NCBI RefSeq assembly: GCF_018860365.1
Contig: NZ_JAHKPO010000003.1
Location: forward strand, 744,001 to 808,000
Origin: Arenibacter algicola
Lineage (GTDB): Bacteria; Bacteroidota; Bacteroidia; Flavobacteriales; Flavobacteriaceae
Reading direction: 5' to 3'
DNA length: 64,000 bases
A program made the translations under genes and the position numbers. Below, piece by piece: positions 1 to 9,963 of the stretch. Numbering within the stretch: position 1 is the stretch's first letter; each line of letters opens with the position of its first letter. Under the pieces are notes generated by a model, which was given only the letters and a program-made list of their open reading frames with translations, was not told the DNA's origin and did not search any database.

Positions 1-7
1 GATCATT

Positions 8-571
8 TTGGACTCAAAAGTAATCTTAGCGGAAATACAAAAGAAGAACCATTTTGTGTTTAGAAGACTATTCGATGGCTTGTACCATGAATTGGTCGTT
101 TATGCCAATGGTTATCTATTTGACAAAGATTCTAGTGAAGATGTGGTACAGGAAGTATTTGTTTGTCTTTGGGAAAAATCCAACAAAATTGACATTGAAA
201 CCAACCTGAAGTCCTACTTGTACGCCATGGTGCGCAATAGATGCTTTAATATTTTAAAAGCTATAAAGATCACTCATGTTTCAAAAATTACGGAGGCGGA
301 AACTAATATAGATGTAGGTTACAGTCCTGACTGGTTTCCAGAAGACGAAAAGCATCTGCTCTATGAACAAGTTTTAAAGGTGATAGACAATTTTCCTTTA
401 AAGATGCGCAACATCGCCAAGCTACGCTTTGTGGATAACTATCGTTTTAACGAAATAGCAGATGAACTGGATGTTTCCGTAAATACGGTAAAGACCCAAC
501 TTAGAAGAGCCAAATTGAAGTTGGGAAAACTAGTGATCTATATTGCAGTTCTATTTTCAATAGTACAATAA
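8..571 (+). CDS. ECF sigma factor, FecI-like (5' end uncertain)
   Basis: Extracytoplasmic-function sigma-70 factor of about 187 aa that would direct RNA polymerase to the downstream SusC/SusD genes. Region 2 lies at about residues 20-90 (a stretch with SSEDVVQEVFVCLW) and region 4 at about 125-175, with a helix-turn-helix reading FNEIADELDVSVNTVKTQLRRAK. The only start inside the window is TTG at 8, and the frame stays open to the window edge, so the true start may lie upstream. A FecR anti-sigma gene and a SusC with an STN domain follow, which is the standard trans-envelope signalling trio of Bacteroidota. The family is certain; its ligand is unknown. Confidence 0.9.
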   Translation: MDSKVILAEIQKKNHFVFRRLFDGLYHELVVYANGYLFDKDSSEDVVQEVFVCLWEKSNKIDIETNLKSYLYAMVRNRCFNILKAIKITHVSKITEAETNIDVGYSPDWFPEDEKHLLYEQVLKVIDNFPLKMRNIAKLRFVDNYRFNEIADELDVSVNTVKTQLRRAKLKLGKLVIYIAVLFSIVQ

Positions 572-689
572 AACCTCCTTTCAAATATTATTTTCTTATT
601 TATTATCCATTATTTTTCTATTTCTACATTTTTTTGTCACCCATTTTAGGAATTTGATTGTCTTATTAATATAGACAAACAAAATCCCA

Positions 690-1826
690 ATGGATTTCAG
701 ACTTATTATAAAGAAAATCAACAATACCTTAACCGAAGAGGAGGGGCATATTTTCGATTCTTGGTACAAGGAATCCAAAGATCACCGTAGCTATTTCCAT
801 AAGGTTGAGAATAACTATCAAAAAGGAATTGATCTTGTAGACATCAAGAAAGGCTGGTCTGGGGTTTCATCCAAAATCAATAAAAAGCAAAAACGGCATT
901 CTATTTATAAATATGCAGCAGCAATCGTCCTTCTAATTACTGCAGGCACTCTCTGGTTTGGGAATAAAGAAAATATCCAGGTAAATCCTCCAATGGAGGC
1001 AGTAGTGATCCAAAAGGATTCCATTAAGATCGGTACCGATAAGGCAACGCTTACCTTGGACGATGGTTCGGAAATTGTTCTGGAGAAAGGAGAAAGTGTT
1101 GAAACGGATAAAGCCTCTAGTAATGGGGAACAATTGGTGTATGCCGATGGTCAGGAATCAGCTGAAAAAATTATTGTAAAAAATATTCTTACCATACCAC
1201 GGGGAGGACAGTTTGTATTGGTTCTTGCCGACGGGACCAAAGTGTGGGTCAATTCCGAAACACGGTTGAGGTATCCCGTGGCATTTGTGGCCAATAAAAC
1301 TCGTGAAGTGGAACTGGTATATGGGGAAGCCTATTTTGACGTATCCCCGAGTACTGAGCATAACGGTTCCCATTTTGTGGTACATACGGCAGGGCAGCGA
1401 GTAGAAGTGTTGGGTACGGAATTCAACATAAAAGCATATAACGAGGATAAAAACGTCTCTACAACATTGGTGGAAGGTAAGGTCATTGTTGAAAATGGAA
1501 GTGAATCTAAAAATCTTAGCCCTGGACACCAATCTACCATGGATCGGGATTCTAAAAAAATAGGCATTTCCAAAGTAGATGTTTATAACGAGGTATCCTG
1601 GAAAAACGGACTGTTCAGTTTTAAAAATAGGTCTTTGGAAGACATTATGCAGGTACTTGCGCGTTGGTACGATGTTGATGTAGTTTTTCACGAGAAAGCT
1701 ACGGAGGAATTGACTTTCAATGGTGTTTTTAGAAAAACGCTAAGCCTCAAAGAAATTTTGGACATAATACAGAACACTAACGAGGTTAAATATGAAATAA
1801 ACGGTAAAACAATTAATATGAAGTAA
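690..1826 (+). CDS. FecR-family anti-sigma factor
   Basis: Inner-membrane anti-sigma factor of 378 aa. The N-terminal cytoplasmic part (about 1-70) would hold the sigma factor. One membrane segment lies at about residues 75-92 (YAAAIVLLITAGTLWFG). A periplasmic FecR domain follows at about 165-280 (TIPRGGQFVLVLADGTKVW), then a C-terminal DUF4974 domain at about 305-378. It starts 118 bp after the sigma gene, in the same direction. By family knowledge the periplasmic part contacts the STN domain of the SusC encoded next, so substrate binding outside releases the sigma factor. Length and domain order are normal. Confidence 0.93.
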   Translation: MDFRLIIKKINNTLTEEEGHIFDSWYKESKDHRSYFHKVENNYQKGIDLVDIKKGWSGVSSKINKKQKRHSIYKYAAAIVLLITAGTLWFGNKENIQVNPPMEAVVIQKDSIKIGTDKATLTLDDGSEIVLEKGESVETDKASSNGEQLVYADGQESAEKIIVKNILTIPRGGQFVLVLADGTKVWVNSETRLRYPVAFVANKTREVELVYGEAYFDVSPSTEHNGSHFVVHTAGQRVEVLGTEFNIKAYNEDKNVSTTLVEGKVIVENGSESKNLSPGHQSTMDRDSKKIGISKVDVYNEVSWKNGLFSFKNRSLEDIMQVLARWYDVDVVFHEKATEELTFNGVFRKTLSLKEILDIIQNTNEVKYEINGKTINMK

Positions 1827-1843
1827 AGCTTTTAAAAAAAAAA

Positions 1844-1886
1844 GGGGAATGGAGTCTAAATCTGGACAATTGAAATCTCCATCCCC
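1844..1886 (+). other. Imperfect hairpin between fecR and susC
   Basis: GGGGAATGGAG at 1844-1854 pairs with CTCCATCCCC at 1877-1886 with one bulged base, around a 22-nt loop. A ten-A run precedes it. Read on the minus strand this is a stem followed by a T-run, which would resemble a terminator for antisense transcripts. On the plus strand it could be a leader structure that sets fecR/susC ratios. Its function is inference. Confidence 0.4.
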
Positions 1887-1927
1887 TAGTACATTAATTA
1901 ATCAAAAATTAACTAACATTCAAATTT

Positions 1928-4900
1928 ATGAAAACTAAACCAAATAGGGGTAGTCTTGCCTATGTCAAGACGTCCCTAATCATCACTATGAAAATCTTCA
2001 TTTTTTTCTTTTCGATTCTTTCGTTCGGATTTAGCGTAGAAAATGGATTTTCCCAAGACAAGAAAATTACGTTTACAGAAGACGCCAACCTTTCTATAGA
2101 ACAAGTGTTGGAGGTTGTTAAAAAACAGACCGATTACAACTTTATCTATAGATCGGATCTTTTTGTTGGAAGTCCCCTTGTCGAAATAAAAAAGGGTACG
2201 GTAAAGGTAGGTGTCCTGCTGAACAAATGTGCCATGCTTACCGACATTGATTTTCAGTTTACGGACAACGGAGCAATTTTCTTGAAGAAAAATCCTAAAG
2301 TAGTTGAGTCCAAAAAGATGCAACAAACCATTAGTGGGGTGGTTACCGACAATGACGGCAACCCTTTGCCTGGGGCCAATATTGTAGAAAAGGGTACTAC
2401 CAACGGAGTAACTGCAGATTTTGATGGAAACTACACTATTGCAGTTTCCGATGAAAATGCCACCTTGGTAGTTTCCTATATTGGATTTGCGACCACTGAA
2501 GTTCCTGTTAACGGTCAAAGTTCCATTAATGTTACCTTAGAAGAAAGTGCGGCTGGTTTGGACGAAGTGGTTGTAGTAGGATATGGTTCTCAAAGTAAGA
2601 AAAAGATAACTTCAGCGGTTTCTGAAGTGGATATGAAAGGTGTACAGGATATGCCCAATTCAACTTCGGGCCAAGTCCTTCAGGGTAGGGTGTCCGGTGT
2701 TACAATTACCGAAAGTAATGGTTCTCCAGGACAGGCTCCTAGTATACAAGTAAGGGGGATCAGCTCTATTAATGCAGGAATTGAACCACTGGTGGTTATT
2801 GACGGATTTCCAGTAGGCAATGGTATTCCCCAGAGTCTTAACCCCAATGATATTGAAAAAATTACCGTTTTAAAGGATGCGGCGTCCACTTCCATCTACG
2901 GAGCAAGGGGAACCAACGGGGTTATCTTGATACAGACCCTAAAGGCAACAGAATCCAGAAGCGAACTTACTTATAATGGTTCCAGTGGATTTCAAATGGT
3001 ACCGAATAACTGGCGTCCGCAAACCCTTGATGCACCACAATATGCCCAATACAATTTGGAAAGGGTCCAGGAAGTAAATGCACGTAGCGGGAGCAATACT
3101 CCAGTGCCAGATATTTATTTGGATGCACTGAACAGCGCTCCAGGCAGTGGTACGGATTGGCAAAGTCTATTGATGCGAAGTGCGGTATTTCAGAACCACA
3201 ACCTTACCTATAGAGGTGGTAACAGTAAATTTAAGGGTGTAGTCTCTGCTGGATATTTAAATCAGGAAGGTGTGCTTCTAAACACTGACTTTTCAAGATT
3301 GTCCCTCCGATCCAATCTGGACGCCACTATCAGCGATTGGCTTAGTGTTGGCTCCAATATGTTTGTTGCCTTTTCGGACAACAATTCCATACCGGAGGAT
3401 GGCTCCAGGGGTATTATCATGAAGGCGGTAACGGCTAGTCCCTTACAGTCCCCTTATGATGAAAACGGCGATCTTAAGCCTTATATTCCCGCTGATTCCC
3501 CAGGATATTTTGCCTATGCCAACCCTATATTTGAAGCGAATTCGCTTACCAATAATAGAATAGAAAGAGATATCAATGCCAGTATTAATCTGGACATGCA
3601 AATTCTTCCCGGCCTACATTACAAACCACAACTTTATGGACGCTTGTTGACAAGGGAGATAAATACGTTTACACCAAGTACCATTGGACGGTTTGCCATT
3701 GGAAACGCCTCCAATCTTTCACCTGGAGCGCCTCCGTTCGTAAATTCAGGTACCAATCAAAAGAGTGATATTACTAATTGGGGCATCGATAATCTCCTTA
3801 CCTATGATACTACCATTGGACAACATTCCATTAGTGCCCTATTGGGTTATACCGCCCAAAAACAAACAGGGGAATTGTCAACAATCAATGCCACTGGTTT
3901 TCCTAGTGATAATACCTTGAATTTTCTGGAGGCTTCTGAAGTTTCAGCTGCGGTAACAGATTTGACCAACTGGTCCTTGGCGGCATATTTTGCCCGTCTT
4001 AGTTATGACTATAAATCCAAGTATCTGGCGGAAGTGAATTTTAGGAGGGAAGGATCCTCTAGATTTGGAGACGATAACAAGTATGGTAATTTCCCTTCGG
4101 CATCGGTTGGATGGAGAGTCTCGGAAGAAAGCTTTTACCCGGAGGATTTCTTTATGAACGAGTTAAAGCTTAGGTCTAGCTATGGTATCACAGGTAATTC
4201 CGCTATCGGTGATTTTGATAGATTCGGGACCATACTTTCTATCCCCAACTTGAATAACCTGAACAATAACTTTAATTATGTACTCAACGACAATATCCAG
4301 GTAGGGAAATCACTTACTTCCTTGGGCTCTAGCAATTTAAAATGGGAAACAAGTAAGCAATTGGACTTGGGGCTTTCCATGGGATTCCTTAGGGATGCCA
4401 TTACTTTAAACGCAAGCTATTTTGAGAAAACGACAGAAGATATGCTCTTCAACCTTTCCATACCAAGGGCTTCTGGATTTGCCTCCACAAGGACCAACAT
4501 AGGGGAGATGGTAAATAAGGGTGTTGATATTGAGTTGGCTGCCCGTGTAAACAATGATAATTTTTCATGGAACAGTAATTTAAATTTATCGTTCATTAAA
4601 AATGAAGTAACCTATCTTCCTAAAGAAATATCACAAATTATCTCTACATGGAACGTTACTCAAGTAGGTCTACCTGTAGGATCGTTACGAGGTTATATTA
4701 TTGACGGGATTTTTAATACCCAAGAACAATTGGACGACCCTAACCTTCATGGGTGGCCAGGCTCCAAACAACTTGGGGCCTATATTTACAGGGATGTAGA
4801 TGGAGATGGTTCAATTACTGGTTTGGACAGAGATTATATTGGCAATCCACATCCTAAAGTTAATTTAGGCTTTAATAATGTAATCAATTACAAAAATTTA

Positions 4901-5350
4901 TCCCTTTCCATATTGACTACGGGTGCATTCGGCTATCAAATTATTCCACAGCTGAACGAAGTGCTCTATAATGAAAAAGGTAGATGGAATGTTAGTACGG
5001 AATTTTTGGATAGATGGAAGTCTACGGAAAATCCAGGCAAGGGTTTGATTCCTTCCCTTCATTATGCAAATCAACATGCTGCATCCAATCTTTGGGTGGA
5101 AGATGGGGACCATATATGGATAAAGAATGTTACCCTAGGATACCAAGTACCCGTTTCGGTATTGGATAAAACCTTTATATCCAGTCTGCGGTTCCATTTT
5201 AGCGTACAGAATCTGGCGAAATTCACCAGTTACTCTGGCTGGAACCCCCAAGTAAGTAATTTTGGGAACAATCCGCAGGCATTAGGTGTGGATGACTTTT
5301 CATATCCTATAAACAGAACATACACCCTTGGTGTCAATATTAATTTTTAA
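1928..5350 (+). CDS. SusC-like TonB-dependent receptor with STN signalling domain
   Basis: Outer-membrane glycan importer of 1140 aa. After a signal peptide (about residues 17-42) comes an STN domain (about 45-120), then a carboxypeptidase-D-like beta domain (about 133-208, ISGVVTDNDGNPLPGANI), a TonB-box-like and plug segment beginning DEVVVVGYGS (about 213), and a large beta-barrel ending in a terminal aromatic residue. The STN domain marks this receptor as a signal transducer to FecR at 690. The methionine at 1928 is kept although an internal ATG at 1988 also precedes the hydrophobic core. It pairs with the SusD starting 10 bp downstream. The substrate cannot be read from sequence; the two sulfatases behind it suggest a sulfated glycan. 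Confidence 0.95.
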   Translation: MKTKPNRGSLAYVKTSLIITMKIFIFFFSILSFGFSVENGFSQDKKITFTEDANLSIEQVLEVVKKQTDYNFIYRSDLFVGSPLVEIKKGTVKVGVLLNKCAMLTDIDFQFTDNGAIFLKKNPKVVESKKMQQTISGVVTDNDGNPLPGANIVEKGTTNGVTADFDGNYTIAVSDENATLVVSYIGFATTEVPVNGQSSINVTLEESAAGLDEVVVVGYGSQSKKKITSAVSEVDMKGVQDMPNSTSGQVLQGRVSGVTITESNGSPGQAPSIQVRGISSINAGIEPLVVIDGFPVGNGIPQSLNPNDIEKITVLKDAASTSIYGARGTNGVILIQTLKATESRSELTYNGSSGFQMVPNNWRPQTLDAPQYAQYNLERVQEVNARSGSNTPVPDIYLDALNSAPGSGTDWQSLLMRSAVFQNHNLTYRGGNSKFKGVVSAGYLNQEGVLLNTDFSRLSLRSNLDATISDWLSVGSNMFVAFSDNNSIPEDGSRGIIMKAVTASPLQSPYDENGDLKPYIPADSPGYFAYANPIFEANSLTNNRIERDINASINLDMQILPGLHYKPQLYGRLLTREINTFTPSTIGRFAIGNASNLSPGAPPFVNSGTNQKSDITNWGIDNLLTYDTTIGQHSISALLGYTAQKQTGELSTINATGFPSDNTLNFLEASEVSAAVTDLTNWSLAAYFARLSYDYKSKYLAEVNFRREGSSRFGDDNKYGNFPSASVGWRVSEESFYPEDFFMNELKLRSSYGITGNSAIGDFDRFGTILSIPNLNNLNNNFNYVLNDNIQVGKSLTSLGSSNLKWETSKQLDLGLSMGFLRDAITLNASYFEKTTEDMLFNLSIPRASGFASTRTNIGEMVNKGVDIELAARVNNDNFSWNSNLNLSFIKNEVTYLPKEISQIISTWNVTQVGLPVGSLRGYIIDGIFNTQEQLDDPNLHGWPGSKQLGAYIYRDVDGDGSITGLDRDYIGNPHPKVNLGFNNVINYKNLSLSILTTGAFGYQIIPQLNEVLYNEKGRWNVSTEFLDRWKSTENPGKGLIPSLHYANQHAASNLWVEDGDHIWIKNVTLGYQVPVSVLDKTFISSLRFHFSVQNLAKFTSYSGWNPQVSNFGNNPQALGVDDFSYPINRTYTLGVNINF

Positions 5351-5360
5351 AATATCCGCG

Positions 5361-6878
5361 ATGAAAAAATATAGCTCAATATTAGGGTCAAAAAGGATAC
5401 TATTTATAGTTTCAATATTAGTATTCCTAGGTTGTAATGAAGAATTTTTAGATGTTACTCCAGACCATTATTTAACTGAAGGCAATTTTTACCAAACAGA
5501 GGAAGATTTTGATCAAGCGTTGCTTGGCGTTTATGGAGGTATGCAAGATTATGTATTAAGCGCTCATTTTCTAGAGGAAGGCAGATCGGATAATACTACT
5601 TATGATAACCTTTTGGATCAAGGTTCATTGGGAGGAGGAAGGCAATATGGCTTTTTGGACCAATTCAAAATGACATCGGTTGCAGGTCCCATTTCGGATG
5701 CTTGGAACAATATTTATGGTGGAATAAAGGATTGTAATGTAACCTTGTTTTATCTTAACAGTGCTGAAATAGATCAGGATTCGGCCAAAATGTTGGAAGC
5801 CCAACTACGTTTTTTTAGGGCGTTTTACCACTTTGTTGCAGTGCGTTATTGGGGAGATGTACCCCTGCTTATAGAGCCGGTAAGTTCGGCGGAAGATGCG
5901 TTTGCCCTAAAAAGAAATCCTACTTCCGAAGTTTATCAGGCTATAGTGGATGATGCTGAATTTGCTATTTCCAATTTGCCCTTGGCCTATACCGGTAATG
6001 ATGTGGGTAGAATTACCCAAGGAGCCGCGAGAATGCTTTTGGCCAAAGTTTATTTAACAAGAGGAGAGTATGGCAATGCCCAAATTCAACTAAATAGTAT
6101 TATCGGATCAGATCAGTACGATTTGTTGGACGATTATGCAGATATCTTTGATCCGGCAAATAAGAACCACCAAGAATCTATTTTTGAAGTTCAGTTTAAA
6201 GAGGGACAGGAGGGTGAATCCAGCAATTTTATATACCAATTTGCACCCGTAGGGTCTAGGGGTGTCGTAGTTCTAGGTCCTGAAAATTCTCCAGGAAGGA
6301 ATATACCAACAAAGGATATGGTGGAAGCCTATGAAGCCAATGATAAAAGAAAGGACATATCGGTAGCTTACTTTGACAGGAATCCCAGTCCTCTGTACTA
6401 TGTTAACAAGTATAATCACGATACAGATCCCGATTTTTCAAGATCTCCGGACAACTGGCCGGTGTATAGATATGCCGATGCAATGTTAATGCTTGCAGAG
6501 GCCATTAATGAACAAAGTTATCAAACCGGTGTACCCTTTACTATGCTAAATAGGGTAAGGGTCCGTGCCGGATTGCCCGAATTGACAACAACCGATTTGC
6601 CAGATCAAGTATCCTTTAGGAATGCCATAGCCCAGGAGAGAAGGGTTGAACTGGCCTTTGAAAATCACCGCTGGTTCGATTTGGTAAGGACTGGTAAGGC
6701 CATTGAGGTTATCACTGCTTTCGGTATAAAGGAAAAAGCGGACCCTACGCTGGTTCCGCCAGATTTCATTGCCTACGGTCCAGAATCCTTTGCTATAACC
6801 CAAGATAAGTTGGTATACCCGATTCCAAATAATGAGTTGGATCTAAATCCCAACATGACACAAAATCCTGGGTATTAA
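5361..6878 (+). CDS. SusD-like surface glycan-binding lipoprotein
   Basis: Partner of the SusC upstream, forming the lid of the import complex. It carries a lipoprotein signal peptide with lipobox VFLGC, so it is anchored and probably surface-exposed. SusD/RagB repeats follow: the N-terminal TPR-like part (EEFLDVTPD onward) and a C-terminal part with the conserved ERRVELAFENHRWFDLVRTG signature. An in-frame ATG at 5328 overlaps the susC end, but the ATG at 5361 starts directly with MKKYSS and the signal peptide, so it is preferred (505 aa). It lies 10 bp after the susC stop and is surely cotranscribed. Confidence 0.94.
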   Translation: MKKYSSILGSKRILFIVSILVFLGCNEEFLDVTPDHYLTEGNFYQTEEDFDQALLGVYGGMQDYVLSAHFLEEGRSDNTTYDNLLDQGSLGGGRQYGFLDQFKMTSVAGPISDAWNNIYGGIKDCNVTLFYLNSAEIDQDSAKMLEAQLRFFRAFYHFVAVRYWGDVPLLIEPVSSAEDAFALKRNPTSEVYQAIVDDAEFAISNLPLAYTGNDVGRITQGAARMLLAKVYLTRGEYGNAQIQLNSIIGSDQYDLLDDYADIFDPANKNHQESIFEVQFKEGQEGESSNFIYQFAPVGSRGVVVLGPENSPGRNIPTKDMVEAYEANDKRKDISVAYFDRNPSPLYYVNKYNHDTDPDFSRSPDNWPVYRYADAMLMLAEAINEQSYQTGVPFTMLNRVRVRAGLPELTTTDLPDQVSFRNAIAQERRVELAFENHRWFDLVRTGKAIEVITAFGIKEKADPTLVPPDFIAYGPESFAITQDKLVYPIPNNELDLNPNMTQNPGY

Positions 6879-6905
6879 AAAGAGGTTCCTGATCTATGTA
6901 AATCT

Positions 6906-6972
6906 ATTGCCCTTGATCTTTTTATCTTAGTTGAAAATTAGTAGACTATGATAATGAAGTGTCAAGGGCAAT
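6906..6972 (+). repeat. Inverted repeat in the susD-sulfatase gap
   Basis: ATTGCCCTTGA at 6906-6916 is exactly mirrored by TCAAGGGCAAT at 6962-6972, with 45 nt between. There is no T-run behind the second arm, so it is not a classical terminator. It may be an mRNA processing or stability element that lowers sulfatase expression relative to susCD, or a regulator site. The rest of the 236-bp gap shows nothing I recognise. Confidence 0.4.
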
Positions 6973-7114
6973 CAGAAATAGTGAAATGGCGAAAGAACTA
7001 AGAATGTAAAAGGGGGAAAGGACTATGTTACTTGCCCTTTTGTAATGAAGGTAAGGATTGGGGAGTACAAATAGCTACACCCACAGGAATTGAAATTTTA
7101 AAAAAGGATATGGT

Positions 7115-8455
7115 ATGAAAAATTTATCATTAGTAGTATTAACGCTAGGGATAGCCATCTATTTCACCTCTTGCAAAGAGGTTAAGCAGGAGATAGCAGA
7201 GAAGCAAAAGGAGGAGCTTCCGAATATTGTCTTTATAATTTCGGATGATCAAGCTTGGACAGATTATGGTTTTATGGGCCATGAACATATTGAAACGCCA
7301 AATTTGGATAGATTGGCCAATGAGAGCCTAACGTTTTCAAGAGGGTATGTTCCAACCTCACTCTGTGCCCCTTCCTTGGCATCCATGATTACCGGGGTTT
7401 ATCCACGTAATCATATGGTATTGGGAAATGATAGGGTACTTCCGAGCGATGATTTGGGAAACAAACCTGCTTGGTTATCAACTTGGAGGGCCAAAAATTA
7501 TGAGCCGGTAATAGAAAACTTTAAAAACCTGAACACTTTGCCCAAAATGTTGCAGAAAAAAGGCTATCTCTCCTTTCAAACCGGTAAGTGGTGGCTTGGA
7601 AATTATTCCAATGGAGGTTTCGATTACGGTATGACGCACGGTGATCCTGACCGAGGGGGTAGGCATGGAGATTATGGCCTCGAAATTGGTCGTAAAGGTA
7701 TGGATACCCTCTATAATTACATAGATTTGGCCTTGGAAAAGAAGAAGCCCTTTTTTATGTGGTATGCTCCCTTTTTACCGCATTCGCCCCATAATCCACC
7801 GGACAGTCTTTTGCAGAAATACCTGCCCAAGGCACCTACGGAGTTTGTAGCCAAGTATTGGGCCATGTGCGAATGGTTCGATATCACATGTGGGGATCTT
7901 ATGGATTATATTGAAAAGAAGGGTCAAACAGAAAATACCCTGTTCGTATATGTCTGCGATAATGGTTGGGTACAGAATGAAAACAATGGAGCATACAATC
8001 CAATCTCTAAACAAGCGCCTTATGACTATGGATTGAGGACCCCTATCATGTATAAATGGAAAGGCAAAATTACGCCCAGACTGGATACACTATCTTTGGT
8101 AAGTAGCTTGGATATGGTGCCAACGGTACTAGATCTTTTGGGGCTGGAGTCCCCCGAGGAATTGGACGGAATCAATGTATTGGATGAAACTGAACTCAAT
8201 AATCGAGAGGCCGTTTTTGGGGAAATTTATAACCATGACTTTAATACTATTGAGGAAGGACTTAAATATAGAATGGTGATGACCAATCCTTATAAGCTTA
8301 TAGTTCCCGACCCAAAGAACAGGCCAAATGAAAAAATCCAGTTGTACAATATTTTTAAAGATCCTTTTGAACAAGTAAACCTGGTAGATGAAAAACCAGA
8401 AGTAGTAAACGATTTAAGGAATAAGTTGGAAGCCTCTTGGAATCCTAAACTATAA
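7115..8455 (+). CDS. Sulfatase (S1 type) lipoprotein with variant C-x-P-x-L active-site motif
   Basis: Periplasmic or surface sulfate-ester hydrolase of 446 aa with a lipobox at Cys20 (YFTSC). The alkaline-phosphatase-like fold opens with PNIVFIISDDQ (metal-binding Asp44/Asp45). The modified residue would be Cys84 in CAPSLASMITG. The usual arginine two residues after the proline (C-x-P-x-R) is leucine here. The later histidine/lysine region reads TGKWWLG instead of GKWHLG. The C-terminal Asp-Asn pair is present (YVCDNGW). The protein is otherwise complete. It is followed 15 bp later by a second sulfatase. Enzymatic activity is likely but less certain than for its neighbours because of the two motif changes. 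Confidence 0.9.
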   Translation: MKNLSLVVLTLGIAIYFTSCKEVKQEIAEKQKEELPNIVFIISDDQAWTDYGFMGHEHIETPNLDRLANESLTFSRGYVPTSLCAPSLASMITGVYPRNHMVLGNDRVLPSDDLGNKPAWLSTWRAKNYEPVIENFKNLNTLPKMLQKKGYLSFQTGKWWLGNYSNGGFDYGMTHGDPDRGGRHGDYGLEIGRKGMDTLYNYIDLALEKKKPFFMWYAPFLPHSPHNPPDSLLQKYLPKAPTEFVAKYWAMCEWFDITCGDLMDYIEKKGQTENTLFVYVCDNGWVQNENNGAYNPISKQAPYDYGLRTPIMYKWKGKITPRLDTLSLVSSLDMVPTVLDLLGLESPEELDGINVLDETELNNREAVFGEIYNHDFNTIEEGLKYRMVMTNPYKLIVPDPKNRPNEKIQLYNIFKDPFEQVNLVDEKPEVVNDLRNKLEASWNPKL

Positions 8456-8470
8456 ATAAGAAAAATAAGT

Positions 8471-9910
8471 ATGAAAAAAAGTAGTTATTTAATCATTTTA
8501 TTGGGTGTAATCCTTCTTGGAAGTTGTGCTGAGAAAAAGAAAACGGAAGAACCCCAAACCCCCACCAAGCCTAACGTTTTGGTACTTTTAACAGACCAAT
8601 GGCGGGCCCAGGCTACGGGTTATGCAGGTGATCCCAATGTGGACACCCCGCATCTGGATAGTTTGGCAGCCATAAGCGTCAATTTCAAAAATGCGGTTTC
8701 CGGGATGCCCGTATGTTCTCCGTTTAGGGCATCGCTCTTGACCGGGCAACGCCCATTGACCCATGGGGTCTTTATGAACGATGTACAGCTGGATACCAAT
8801 GCGGTAACCATTGCAAAGGTGTTCAACAAGGAAGGATACGATACCGGCTATATCGGTAAATGGCATTTGGACGGACATGGACGTTTGCAGAATGTGGCCC
8901 CTGGCCAAAGAAGACAGGGTTTCCAGTTCTGGAAAGGCAACGAATGTACCCACGATTACAATGAATCTGTGTACTATGACAACGATGATCCCAAAAGAAA
9001 AATTTGGGACGGCTATGACACCTTTGAACAGACCGATGCTGCCATAGACTATATCAAGGAAAGGAAGTCTGCTGAGAATCCATTTATGATGATCCTTTCC
9101 TATGGTACACCCCACGCACCATACCATACTGCCCCATTGGAATATAGGAACCGATTTGATCCGGCAAAGATCCAACTCCGTAGAAATGTGCCGGATAGCC
9201 TTAAAGAACGGGCGAAAAAGGATCTGGCAGGTTATTATGCCCATATAGCGGCATTGGATGATATGATAGGCAAGGTGATAAAAAATCTAAAGGATTCCGG
9301 TCAATTTGATAATACCATCATAGTGTTTACTGCAGATCATGGGGATCTATTGGGATCCCATGGAGCCTATAAAAAGCAACAACCTTATGAGGAATCCGCA
9401 AGGGTGCCCATGCTGTACTATATTCCTGAAAAATTAAAAATCGCTGCAGGAGAACGGGAGGCTTTAATGAATTCCGAAGATATCATGCCCACCCTTTTAA
9501 GTCTCTGTGATATTTCCATCCCAAACACCGTGGAAGGATTGGATTATAGGCCTTATATGGAAGGGGCAGCGGAAATAGGACATGCTACCTTGTTAACCTG
9601 TGTACAACCTTTTGGGCAATGGAACAAAGTACAACATGGGGCAAGGGAGTACAGGGCCATAAAGACCTTACAGTATACCTATGCCCGCGATTTGAATGGC
9701 CCCTGGCTGCTGTTCGATAACATCAATGACCCATACCAATTGTTCAACCTTGTGGGCAATGAGGGCTATACCACCCTTCAGGACGAATTGGAAAAACAGT
9801 TATCCCAACGCTTGAAAGAAACTGGGGATGAATTTCTTCCGGGAATGGAATACATTAAAAAGTGGGGGTACCCGGTTGATGAAACAGGTACAGTGCCCTA
9901 CACCAACTAA
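8471..9910 (+). CDS. Sulfatase (S1 type) lipoprotein
   Basis: Formylglycine-dependent sulfatase, 479 aa, lipobox at Cys19 (LLGSC). The active-site motif is C-S-P-F-R at residues 82-86, the metal site begins VLVLLTDQW, and GKWHLDGHG and FTADHGDLLGSHG supply the other expected active-site histidines, lysine and aspartates. It lies 15 bp after the previous sulfatase and ends before a strong terminator, so it closes the sigma/FecR/SusC/SusD/sulfatase transcription unit. The two enzymes probably remove different sulfate esters from one imported glycan; which positions cannot be read from sequence. Confidence 0.94.
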   Translation: MKKSSYLIILLGVILLGSCAEKKKTEEPQTPTKPNVLVLLTDQWRAQATGYAGDPNVDTPHLDSLAAISVNFKNAVSGMPVCSPFRASLLTGQRPLTHGVFMNDVQLDTNAVTIAKVFNKEGYDTGYIGKWHLDGHGRLQNVAPGQRRQGFQFWKGNECTHDYNESVYYDNDDPKRKIWDGYDTFEQTDAAIDYIKERKSAENPFMMILSYGTPHAPYHTAPLEYRNRFDPAKIQLRRNVPDSLKERAKKDLAGYYAHIAALDDMIGKVIKNLKDSGQFDNTIIVFTADHGDLLGSHGAYKKQQPYEESARVPMLYYIPEKLKIAAGEREALMNSEDIMPTLLSLCDISIPNTVEGLDYRPYMEGAAEIGHATLLTCVQPFGQWNKVQHGAREYRAIKTLQYTYARDLNGPWLLFDNINDPYQLFNLVGNEGYTTLQDELEKQLSQRLKETGDEFLPGMEYIKKWGYPVDETGTVPYTN

Positions 9911-9932
9911 AATATATAATCATGGTAATTTG

Positions 9933-9963
9933 AAAAATGCAGGTCCTTGGACCTGCATTTTTT
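9933..9963 (+). terminator. Intrinsic terminator after the first sulfatase pair
   Basis: A 13-bp perfect stem AAAATGCAGGTCC / GGACCTGCATTTT with a 2-nt apex (so the top pairs must open) is followed by a T-rich tail. A-runs on the other side make it work in both directions. It separates the plus-strand block from the convergent minus-strand GMC gene. Confidence 0.85.

Noticed and set aside
1158-1691. 177-aa frame antisense to fecR
   Set aside because: Shadow frame over a well-supported anti-sigma gene.
8588-9244. 218-aa frame antisense to the second sulfatase
   Set aside because: Wholly antisense to a clear sulfatase gene; composition follows from the sense codons.
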